Source: Acanthaster planci (taxonomy: Eukaryota > Echinodermata > Asteroidea > Valvatida > Acanthasteridae). From it: DNA of 31,750 nucleotides. Shown piece after piece: positions 11,850 through 20,900 of the stretch (the stretch's first letter is position 1; each line of letters starts with the position of its first letter). Under the pieces are notes generated by a model that worked only from the letters and a program-made list of their open reading frames with translations, was not told where the DNA came from and made no database searches. Location of the stretch: contig NW_019091366.1 of assembly GCF_001949145.1 (NCBI RefSeq), forward strand, positions 1,268,029 to 1,299,778, in the 5' to 3' direction. The position numbers and the translations under genes are program-made.

Positions 11850-13805
11850 TTAAACTTGCTTCCATACAACGAGCCATAACATGAGCCAGTTTGGAAACAC
11901 AACCATGGTAGCTAAGCCATAAGACCAGTTCCCATATAGGTAGCCATCTACTACTGATCTGTACATGGCATGCTTGGACATCTGAAGAGTGACCGACAGT
12001 AGTTCTGTGATGTCTACAATGGGTGAGGTGGCTGCATTGTAAATAGCTAGAAACAGGAAGAGGAGTATTGGTGGGGAGATGAGGAGGAGAAGAATGGCAT
12101 TCAGGAGACGGAACAGGGTCCTGGATGATGGCCTGATGACGGCACTGATGGGAACCATGGCAACGCTGAGGAAGAATGCCAGGGAGAAATTGATCATGGA
12201 GATAGCGGACAGGATAACAGCCTGCCAGATGAGGGCCACCGACTTCAGCAGCTGCCACTCGGCAGTGGCCTGGCCTGGATCAGAAGGGGAGGACATCTTC
12301 CGGCGGATGATATGCGGAAGCATGATGCTGCCCACAAAGAGCCCCATCACGCCCAGACTGACAATCTCTTCTGGAGTTAACTTGAAGGCAGTAGCCAGTC
12401 GACTCATGAAGAACTCAGGGCTGATATACAGCAGGGCACCGGTCACTGATGCTCCGATGAGAAGAGGCATGATGGTACTGAATGGCCGAGGGACAAAATC
12501 CTCCATGCTCTCTGAATCAGTCTTTGGCTTGTCCTTTCCCACGTCCTGATCTTGTGCCGATTTGGAAATGTTACCAGATGTGATCCAGAGGGCGAGACCA
12601 TTCAGCAGAGGAACCATCATAAGCAGGGCAAAGGGTGGCATGTAGAGACCAATGGAGACGTAACGGTCACAATTCGGGAGGACATAGAAAAAGAAGGACT
12701 GGTGCAGCCGCTCTAGGAGGTTGTTGATGCTTCTTATCACACCTTCCAAGACACGACCGACCATTTGCATACTCTTGCTGCCAGATTTCTGGCCTGCTGC
12801 TGCTTTGATGGTAATGGCCTCTATGTGGTAATGGAGGAACAGTCCATGTATACTGCGGGGTTGTCCTGTTGCCTGATGAGCCATATTCAGCAGCATGGTC
12901 TTGACAGATTTCTCATACCCTTCCCTGGTGAGGCGTTGGTTGTTACCGCTGTCCACCTGGCCCTGGAAGGAAGCCTGTACCCCTTCCTTGCTGCACAGCC
13001 GCACAACCAGGTTGAAGAGGTCTAAGTTGGGCAGGTGGCCGTTGATGCCCTCTGTCACCAGGTCTAGGCGTCTGACACGGGCCACACCCACCTCCAGGTT
13101 GACCGCTCCCATGATAGCTCCGCTGCGCCCTTGCATGATTGACGAACTAATGTAATTCGAGGGGATACCCTGATAGGCTTCTAGCCAGGCTTGGATGCCC
13201 ATATCTTCCTGATCAACCACCAGGAAGATAACATCCTTGGACCAGTACGTCTTGGTCCTGAAAAACTTTGCTAAGGACAGCATGAGCCCTATCCCGTAGT
13301 GCGTGTCACCGCGTTCCTGTGCTGCCTTACTACTACGATATGGCACCAACATGACTATCGCCTCAGTGCCTGCAATTCTTGGAGCTCTCAGGATGGCATA
13401 CACATTTGTTCCCTGGATGACTTGAGGCACTCGCCGGTTCCCAATGACTTCAGTTTGTAAGAAAGGATGTCTGATGCTGAAATTCTGGGTGAAGGTATCC
13501 AGACCAAGCTCAGTGAATTTGGTTTCCATGTACCTGACTGGCAAACCCTCAATGCTTTCGACGGCCCTTTTGTATTCCTCCGCCAGCTGCTCCACATTGT
13601 AGCTGTTATCCCCATACTCACGGTCCACCAAACCTGGCAGCAAGGCATTCTCAGAGAAGTAAGTGCCAGCGTTCAGTGGTGGGTAGGCCAGGGCCAACAT
13701 ATAGGCCATGCCAGCCAAGTAGCATAGGAGGCTGCCTGCCTTGTGGAAACGGCTGATGAAATTGGATAGGAATGCCTGTGTTTTTGGATCAGTCATGAGC
13801 CCCAT
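11850..13805 (-). CDS. GPAA1: GPI transamidase component GPAA1, single coding exon
   Basis: 651 residues (human protein about 621), read without interruption from ATG 13805-13803 to the stop at 11850. GPAA1 is an ER-membrane subunit of the GPI transamidase that attaches preformed GPI anchors to proteins; its large lumenal domain is related to M28-type peptidases. Visible: N-terminal membrane segment at ~26-42; lumenal family blocks GTNVYAILRAPR (~132-143), YWSKDVIFLVVDQEDMG (~187-203), AWLEAYQ, ATGQPRSIHGLFLHY (~312-326), NNLLERLHQSFFFYVLP (~361-377) and RYVSIGLYMPP (~381-391); then six or so hydrophobic segments from ~382 to 649. The start MGLM..P resembles other GPAA1 starts. Vertebrate GPAA1 has many introns; here the coding region has none. 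Confidence 0.96.
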   Translation of the reverse strand: MGLMTDPKTQAFLSNFISRFHKAGSLLCYLAGMAYMLALAYPPLNAGTYFSENALLPGLVDREYGDNSYNVEQLAEEYKRAVESIEGLPVRYMETKFTELGLDTFTQNFSIRHPFLQTEVIGNRRVPQVIQGTNVYAILRAPRIAGTEAIVMLVPYRSSKAAQERGDTHYGIGLMLSLAKFFRTKTYWSKDVIFLVVDQEDMGIQAWLEAYQGIPSNYISSSIMQGRSGAIMGAVNLEVGVARVRRLDLVTEGINGHLPNLDLFNLVVRLCSKEGVQASFQGQVDSGNNQRLTREGYEKSVKTMLLNMAHQATGQPRSIHGLFLHYHIEAITIKAAAGQKSGSKSMQMVGRVLEGVIRSINNLLERLHQSFFFYVLPNCDRYVSIGLYMPPFALLMMVPLLNGLALWITSGNISKSAQDQDVGKDKPKTDSESMEDFVPRPFSTIMPLLIGASVTGALLYISPEFFMSRLATAFKLTPEEIVSLGVMGLFVGSIMLPHIIRRKMSSPSDPGQATAEWQLLKSVALIWQAVILSAISMINFSLAFFLSVAMVPISAVIRPSSRTLFRLLNAILLLLISPPILLFLFLAIYNAATSPIVDITELLSVTLQMSKHAMYRSVVDGYLYGNWSYGLATMVVFPNWLMLWLVVWKQV

Positions 13806-13850
13806 GGCTGCAACTAGACTAGCCTTCCAGTCCTTTGCCCCGACGATGGA

Positions 13851-13886
13851 TCAGTATTTCTTAGAATCCTCTGAAGATTTTGTGAT
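13851..13886 (-). other. Likely 5' UTR of GPAA1 with a 3' splice site
   Basis: On the minus strand, a good acceptor (TTGTTGCCCCTGCAG) ends at 13887, 81 bases upstream of the GPAA1 ATG. A second possible acceptor (ATCTTCAG) ends at 13871. This suggests the GPAA1 mRNA has at least one non-coding upstream exon. The short segment between the acceptors and the ATG is not coding for GPAA1 (stops in frame). Confidence 0.45.
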
Positions 13887-14593
13887 CTGCAGGGGCAACA
13901 AATGAACGAAGACATTCGTCATCATCATCACCATTCAATCACTCAAGACCTTTAATGATTTGCATCCAAGATAGCAACACAAGTTCAGCAGTCGCCAATT
14001 CCAAGGTGTACCCTTGCTTTCCTCCTGCTGGAAAATGTCTTGTTTTTGTACATTATGAAGAACTTTGATTATACAATGAAAACTTGTACAGATGCAAATC
14101 TAAATTATGTACAAGTACATTATTGGCTAAGTATAAAAAATTCGTCGGGGAAAGGTTATGTGGGAAAAAAACTCAGGGTTTTAGCTTGTATCTCTATCTT
14201 ACTTCAGAGAAAAAATATCAAATCTATTCATAAATTCACACATTAGGGCAAAGCTATACATGTGATGTGAATCTCACATCACAATGCCTGTGCAATTTAT
14301 CAAAGTATAACACTAAATTCAAATTTACATTCTTTATGTATACACTGTACAGATGAACTGACATTCTATCAATGATAGGAGCAGATTTGTGCTAACTTCC
14401 ATATTGCTTTGTCCTTATGAGTTTATCATCTACTTACAAATACGGCCATATGTATCTTCTGCAACCAAATTCAAAGAATTTGTGCAAGTTCAAATTATTT
14501 GTGCTCAATATCAATTCTAGATCAATCAGCTTGGGAACTAACAATACAACGTTTGAGAGAAAATGGTAAAAAACAGACAAAAGAGCACTTAAC

Positions 14594-14678
14594 CTTCCTT
14601 TGTAGTAACAGTCACAATACCCTTAGAACTCTGGGGTTTGTTCTCCATCATGCTCTTCAGTTCGATGGATGACGAATG
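14594..14678 (-). other. Candidate upstream exon with a short open frame (5' UTR or small gene)
   Basis: A minus-strand segment is preceded by ...GACTCTAG and followed by G|GTTAAG. It is open throughout and reads HSSSIELKSMMENKPQ..., and after the second Met is free of stops to the donor. If spliced to the acceptor ending at 13871, it would end EEDSKKY and stop at 13851, 45 bases before the GPAA1 ATG. I recognise no family. It may be a GPAA1 5' UTR exon with an upstream ORF, or chance: the acceptor lacks a strong pyrimidine tract and the donor is weak. Confidence 0.25.
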
Positions 14679-15130
14679 CTAGAGTCCTAGGGTAACACTA
14701 TGTCTTTTTCATAAAAAAATCAAAATACCTCTCTTTTGTACACTACAGGGCTCGAAATTGGGCTAAACATCACAGGAGCAATGCATACTTGCTAGGCAGC
14801 TGAATTTGTCAGTTTACGGGAGCAAGTAGCTCCTGTACAATGTTAAAGACATATGTTCAAGAAAAAAAAGCAAAGACCCTGGTCCTCGCTGTTGCTTTTG
14901 TTTAAATTAATGACACTGATAACTTACGGCTTAGACTTTGGCAGAGATTAAAGCCTTGATCGAGTTGTTATTTTTGCGGGTTGTACGCAACATACAACTA
15001 GTATGCGACCAACCGGAACCTCAAACATGTACTTAGCGATGCTATGCAAAAAGTCAGGCACTGGGCCTTTATAATGTACATATGTACACAGACGTAAAAG
15101 GGAACTAACTGCAGCACTCCAGTGTTTTTG

Positions 15131-15244
15131 AAACGAGTGGATTAGGCTGAGACTTTGGTTTTGCTGGTTTCAGCTATTTTGGCGCATGGTTCAAGCTATG
15201 ACTGGAATCTGCAAAACTGAAGTCTGAGCCGAATCCACTCGTTT
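15131..15244. repeat. Foldback sequence, 34-base arms
   Basis: The left arm (15131-15164, aaacgagtggatt.ggct.agact) pairs with the right arm (15211-15244), about 30 of 34 matching, around a 46-base loop. No clear flanking duplication was seen, so it may be an old MITE. Confidence 0.65.
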
Positions 15245-16780
15245 GGCTTGAATTTATGCATGACTCTAGGGTGTTGTGGTTGGGCCAGTTTCCATACAAT
15301 CATGTGTAAATTTCAGCTGTATCGATTCAGACAACGTTACTGTGCAGACCATTCAGCGAGGTCGTGACACTGGCTGCAGGTATGCGCGTGTGTACGTTTA
15401 TGTTGTGCATGCATTGCATGCGAGACTGCGGTGTGTGCTCGGTGACATTGTAAAAAAATTGTACCGTGTTATGGTTCTGTGACAAGGCTGATCCAAAGTG
15501 AAGTCAATGAGTTCAGGTATTTTTCATGACAAAAGTAGAAACAAAGTACAAACGGTAAAAATGTTCAGGTACATGGTGCGTATGCACTTGCGCCCGTCAT
15601 GATTTATGGGCGCATTTCAGAGACAAAATGGTGCATTTTAACTACCTGCGCCCATTAATTTCGCACCCTGCACAACACCAATATGGGTCATTTGACTGAT
15701 ACCAGGTTAATTTGCCAAGAATGCATCTTTGTGTAGGACGGTTTAAAAAGGCTTAAAGACAGATATCTATATCTCACAACTGACACACTGTCACATCATT
15801 CTGTGTTATTATTCTTATCCATACAAAGTCCTGTAACTTAAACAGCGCCCTCAACTGTATGCATGACTGCCTTGACTTGAGCTGATCACGTTATCACGCG
15901 TGCATCATCAGTTTACACTCTCTCTACCATGATCCGACCGAGTGATGGCATTTATTTCAGATTCGTATAAAGATTAAAAAAGAATACAAGAACTGGTGAT
16001 ACATTTCGTGATCTCATATCACACTAAACACAAAAATACCTCGTCAGCACTGCCGCGGTGTCTCAGCTCCCTTTCTGTTGAAGTAAACTTTAGTCAGGTA
16101 GCACGTCTTCACCAATCTTCGGTAATATTGCTTATGAGTTCCGTTACCAGACCAGAAGCGGCACATGTGAACTGGTACCTGAGGTCCATTTGTAGTATTA
16201 AATGAATCCAATTCCTCTTCTTTTTGGTACCCTACTAAGACCCGTCTCGGATGATTTCATTATATTTTAGAGGTTGGTTCTAGAGATAGTACTCACAAAT
16301 AATTATGAAAGTGATTAATTGGTCAATCATATTTTCCTTTAGACCTGCAGACAGACTTTTCAAAATGTGACAAATTTTATTTTTAGGACTATCTTGAAGA
16401 TTAATGAAGTTTTTTACCTTAGAAAAACTGTGCTGCAACCCCAGAGGGAAAATGTTAACAAATTCTATTTTTAGATCACGGGTATTCTTTCGCATTTACA
16501 AAAACACAGCCAAATATGTGCTGCGCTGTGCATACATATCTAGCTGCGCCAAGCTTCGTGCATTTCCTGTGACCTCCACAGCCGTTCTTCCGCAGTACAC
16601 TGCAAGTGCTGATTCCAACACAGTTTCTCCAGAAGTTTGATTACAGTTTTGTCAAAAAGAGTACAATTGAATGTAAGTATTTAAATCGTCAAATTTGTCA
16701 TGAAATTGCATTGAAATTGTCATTTCATTTTCATTTCTTTTATCATCTGATCATGTTTATACATGATACAGTCGAGCTAT

Positions 16781-17145
16781 TATATGCAATCACACGTATG
16801 AAGCCAAACCTCGGTTCACAACCATGCACAATGCATGACATCTAGATGCTCAACCAACCGTAAAAACTTCACGTGTGAAATTAGGCTCCTAAAACATTCG
16901 GGCTTTATTTTCCTTTAAAAAAAGGACCTCCCTGCCCACAATTTTGACCCGGGATTCGAACCCACACCCCATGGATCACAATCCATTATGCCATAACCGC
17001 TTGACTACCGCACTTCACACAGGTTGATGGTGTTTTTACTGTTGATATAACGATGAACGGCGGCAACGCAAGTCTAATACACATTGGGCATGCGCAATAC
17101 AAACACAACCACCGTGGTTTGGCTTCATACGTATGGTTGCATATA
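16781..17145. mobile_element. Inverted-repeat element enclosing a tRNA-like unit
   Basis: The left end tatatgcaatcacacgtatg continuing into aagccaaacc (16781-16816) is repeated in reverse complement at about 17110-17145 with 33 of 36 matching. The element is about 365 bp, bordered by TA-rich sequence so that a target duplication (TA or TATA) cannot be fixed. Its interior holds the tRNA-like Pol III unit at 16917-17013. No transposase is present. Confidence 0.7.
16917..17013 (-). ncRNA. tRNA-like Pol III unit (tRNA-derived SINE or tRNA pseudogene)
   Basis: Read on the minus strand, it has an A box TAGTCAAGCGG (17007-16997), a D-arm-like stem GTCA/TGGC, a stem-loop ATGGAT-TGTG-ATCCAT in the anticodon-arm place, and a perfect B box GGTTCGAATCC (16962-16952). 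A seven-T terminator follows at 16923-16917. A- to B-box spacing is tRNA-like. The anticodon loop is not the canonical seven bases, and the acceptor ends do not pair, so it is not a working tRNA. It could still be transcribed by Pol III into a ~95-nt RNA. Confidence 0.65.
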
Positions 17146-17286
17146 TATCTCATACTGTTAGGATACATTGCTTCCTGAACGGTAAGGTGAGCTCTCAAAG
17201 TAGTATAACATTAGCATGGTTAGGGCAAAAGGTAGGCAAAAGGGACATCAAGATATGCCTATGCGGTCACGGGGATGATTTTTTTC

Positions 17287-17297
17287 GGGGGGGGGGG
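17287..17297 (+). repeat. Run of 11 G
   Basis: A pure G run, with further G runs at about 17271-17274 and 17311-17318. This could form a G-quadruplex. It sits just before two small palindromes, about 630 bp upstream of the AMN1-like gene. Confidence 0.9.
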
Positions 17298-17309
17298 ACA
17301 TTTAGCGGT

Positions 17310-17406
17310 AGGGTGGGGTAGACCCATAAACAGGGCCGACATATTCTTTTCCGTCATATGACGAAGGAGTATAAGTCAAGCCCTATTTATGGGTCTAGGG
17401 GTGGGG
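17310..17406. mobile_element. Tiny palindromic element (B), 79 bp, with flanking direct repeat
   Basis: Arms tagacccataaacagggc (17319-17336) and its reverse complement with one difference (17380-17397); the centre (cgtcatatgacg) is also palindromic. It starts TA and ends TA. Flanks are agggtgggg (17310-17318) and ggggtgggg (17398-17406), 8 of 9 matching, although both are low-complexity. Confidence 0.65.
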
Positions 17407-17412
17407 TGGCAT

Positions 17413-17500
17413 GGGAACAGGTACCCCCAGAACTGTGGGGTCCGACATTTGCCCCGCTCGTCGGACGTCGGACCCCACAGTTCTGGAGGTAGGGAACAGG
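17413..17500. mobile_element. Tiny palindromic element (C), 70 bp, with perfect 9-bp direct repeat
   Basis: The 70-bp unit at 17422-17491 starts taccccc and ends ggaggta. Its arms include ccagaactgtggggtccgac and the exact reverse complement, separated by a 20-base loop that carries an extra gtcggac. It is flanked on both sides by gggaacagg (17413-17421 and 17492-17500). Confidence 0.75.
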
Positions 17501-17507
17501 CACAGGG

Positions 17508-17728
17508 AAAGAGTTCCAGATACGGACATCAGAAACCTTGTTTGCCATGTTAACAAGCCCTGGCTATGACTGTGAGCCTGGTCTGAAAAATCCCAAGTGT
17601 TTACAAAGTAGGCTCTAAATGTTTCAATATTTTCACTGCTAAAGTAGACTTTTGAGGCATGTTATTTTCTGATGGCTTGTAAACCACTGCAAAGGAAAAT
17701 AAGTAATGTCTGTGTATGGAACTCTCAC
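17508..17728. repeat. Degenerate inverted-repeat pair related to the intron-1 element
   Basis: aagagttccagatacggac near 17509 and, in reverse complement, gagagttccatacacagac (17708-17726) match at about 15 of 18 places. Both resemble the aagagttccatatatggac arms at 18590-18789, and the spacing (~200 bp) is the same. It may be a decayed copy of the same MITE, just upstream of the AMN1-like gene. Confidence 0.4.
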
Positions 17729-17925
17729 CAGGAACAGTTTTGTTTTACGTATTTTATTTGTGTAAACACATACATGTAAGAAGGACAGAACGTGAACGCA
17801 GGTGTCTTTATTTAACATTTCTCATTTCTTTCCCAGAAATCGCTTTTCCTCTATAATAAATAAATAGATACGGCAACAAAGCATTCCTTAGTTCGAGAGA
17901 AAAGCATCGGAATAAGAGAGCCATC

Positions 17926-20900
17926 ATGGTGAAAAAGCTGGAAGACATGTGTCTGCAGTGCATTGGGCAAAACCTGAACAGCATTAGTCAAGTTGGCCGT
18001 TTGCTGACAACCAAACACAAGGAGCTCCTCCTGCAGAGGCTGGTGGACCACGACATGCTGACCCCAGAGTACCTGCCACATGTGACCTACCACCTGTTCT
18101 CACCGGCGCTACGCTCGGTGAGGTTCAAGGGATGTGAGCAGGTCACAGATGCCGTGCTGATGCAGTTGAATGCCTGTAAATGCCAGTTAGAATCACTGTA
18201 CATTGCTTACTGTGATAATGTCACTGGTAAGTTGGGGTCCAGCAGTTGGATGTACATGTCAGTTTTTCAAACTAGCTCTTCTGAGATAATGGTACTGCCA
18301 AAATTTGAAAGCCCATATGCAATAGATTGGAACATGCTATATTTTCTCTTTGAAAATAAGAGTCCCGTATCCAGCCAACATAATTCTCAAGTTCAATTAA
18401 TAAACACTAAATTAAAAGATATGGCTTTTAAACACTTTTTCTCAGATGATTTTTAGGTTGAGGTTAGATGATGGAGTTTGGGAATTCTGGTCACTTTTTA
18501 TTTGGCATTGAGCCTATTTTTAGATTGAATTTCTAGAAGGCTAAGGCCGAAATGTTTAAAGCAACCGTCGTATTAACGTATTGTGGAGGAAGAGTTCCAT
18601 ATATGGACGCCAGTAATTCTTCCCTACAGTGACTTAATAGCCGTCAGAAAGCAAAAATATATCCAGAAAAAGTTCAATTTAGGAGGGAAACTACAAAGTT
18701 GTTTAGTGAGAAAACACTTAGAACTTTTCAGATCATTCTCATAGGGTTCGTGCACAGGGTGTCAAGTGGCGTCCATATATGGAACTCTTTCTTATTGTGG
18801 TACAATGAGCACATGGACTTAGAAAAGATGTCAGTGAAAGCAAGAGAATCTACAATCAGAATGCTTTGTAAAATAGTATTTGTACTGTTGAATGTCAAAA
18901 ACTACTGCCCTCATGTTTGTTAAAGGATGTATTCATATGTATGACTGTAGATAGGGGGTGGGTATTGTGTCAGGTGGAATCACTCAATAATATTTGTGAC
19001 CCAACATTCCAAAACCTGGCCAAAGTCAGTATCTGTGATGTTGGACAATTCCTCTCCGTCAGCTTTTTTTTAACACTTTAAAGTGATCCATGTTAAATCA
19101 AAATTCTGTCCTCAGAAAGCTTCTTACGGGTAGTGATAGCTGTAAAACTCCCATGAAAATCTGAACAGTGGAAGTTCCACTATTTTAGGGCTATGCTGTT
19201 ACCTACTTCAGCCTGGTTTGGGGATGGTGGGTCACATTTTGCAGATTTATAATGTACACATCGAAGATTAGGCAGTGTTGCTGAGAACGGTGATGAAAAG
19301 GTACTCAAAACTTAAAAGAAAAAAGAAATGTGCACAGGTGAATTTACAAGCTTTCCCAAGTGATCAAATACATGTAAATCCCCTGTTTTTCTGGTTTTGG
19401 TTTTCAGATGTTGGTCTTCACACCTTCTTCAGCAAACAAACATCCTTGAAGAATCTGACCCTGAAGAAACTGCCACAAGTCACATGCAAAGCACTAGAGG
19501 CTGTGTGCTGTCCAGACACACTTGTTGAGGTTAAAGTTCACTGCAGTAACATCAGCAATAGAGGTGAAGGAACTAGTTTGGAATTCCCTCTGTCATTTCA
19601 TCCATGCATTGATTTCTTACATTATTTCAGGTAGCTTGATCATTATTTTGTGTACTGTTCTGGCATAGATCTAAGCTTTGAATGAGCAGGAAGGAAGAGG
19701 GAAAGGAGATTTTTGAAGTCAGACACTTTGCTTGATAAAAGCCTAATTACACCTGTTGTATTGTTTGCTAGGCTCGTAGTACTGGATTACTTTTCTCTAT
19801 TCTTTTTCTTTTGCTCTCACTAAGAGCTAACTTTACCCTCATGTCCCCACTGACAGCTTTCAATGGATGAGCCATTGAGCCTGTATACTTAATGGATTCA
19901 CCGAAGCCTGAAGTATAAACTTGTCATTTGTGTGTAGGTATCCAAAACCTTGTGACTAAGAACCCAAAGATACGTAAGCTAGCATTTGGGACTTCAACAC
20001 TCAAAGTCTCAGATGAAGTCGTGCCTGTTTGTGCTTCAGCACTTGGCAGCAACTTGGTAAGCAATTTCACGTAATGCTGTAATGAGGAAAATCCCATTTA
20101 TTTTCGAGCTGTTATTGAGTTAGGAGGAACTAAGTCTGTAATCTGGTTTGGATTACCATTTAGTTTCTAATTCATTATTGAATGGCACTTACGTAACAAT
20201 GGTGAGTTGAAGACAGGTAACAGAAATCTGGTTGCAGAGAAAACATGACACTTCCTGGTAGATCATGCAAAAAGGAGATTGAAATGTTTGATGTAATAAG
20301 AACTGAGATGAATACCAACAAGTTAGAATTTTTTTGCTTTTTTCTTTAAGAAGTATACACAAACTGTGTACTTTGTGCTGTAATACTTAAGAGCTTGCAA
20401 TTTTAAAGGGACCAGGTAAAAGAAATGTTTTACTAAAATTCTGGAAAAGGTAACTTTGTGTTTCAACTAACTTGATATTCGATATTTGTTTTACTTCATT
20501 ATCTGTATTTTTGGGTATTGTTGGTTTCTGTGCTAAGATGAAGTTGCTTATATGTATTCACGAACAAGCCACTGAACCTTAATGTTCCCTTGATTTGTAA
20601 CAAGAAATTGTTAGATTTTTTATACTTCACTATTAAAGATTTCCACTACCTCTGGGAATTATTGTGTAAGTCTATGACAACAAGCCAGCAAGCATACTTT
20701 TCTCAGAAATATTTTCCAAAAGCATATTTTGGGTTGAGCATTTGAATATGAAAACATGCACACTGAGTAGTGTCTTGCTTGATGTATATGTACATCACAC
20801 TAACAGCTCCTTGCTCAGTTGATAAAACATGGTCAGTGTTGGAATGTTTAAAAAAGTAAGGCAACTCCACCAAGATTTCAGTTTTCATACATTACAGGAG

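Larger units (their letters stand above)
13887..16780. other. Gene-poor stretch upstream of GPAA1
   Basis: No recognised coding exon. It contains a small perfect hairpin (14261-14283, 10-base arms tgtgatgtga / tcacatcaca, loop atc), a ~115-bp foldback at 15131-15244, and a minus-strand stretch open without stops at about 16057-16250 that matches nothing I know. The phrase agggctcgaaatt near 14748 resembles the start of repeats seen in many invertebrate genomes, but I cannot define its borders. GPAA1 transcription presumably starts somewhere in this stretch. Confidence 0.5.

Noticed and set aside
12079-13727. Plus-strand frames of 86-156 codons opposite GPAA1
   Set aside because: Antisense shadows of the GPAA1 reading frame.
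16057-16250. Minus-strand stretch open for ~65 codons (contains MCRFWSGNGTHKQYY)
   Set aside because: No recognised family and no good splice context; probably chance, although it could be part of a GPAA1 5' exon.
16941-17013. Functional tRNA gene
   Set aside because: The acceptor stem does not pair and the anticodon loop is not seven bases, so it is kept only as a tRNA-like Pol III unit.
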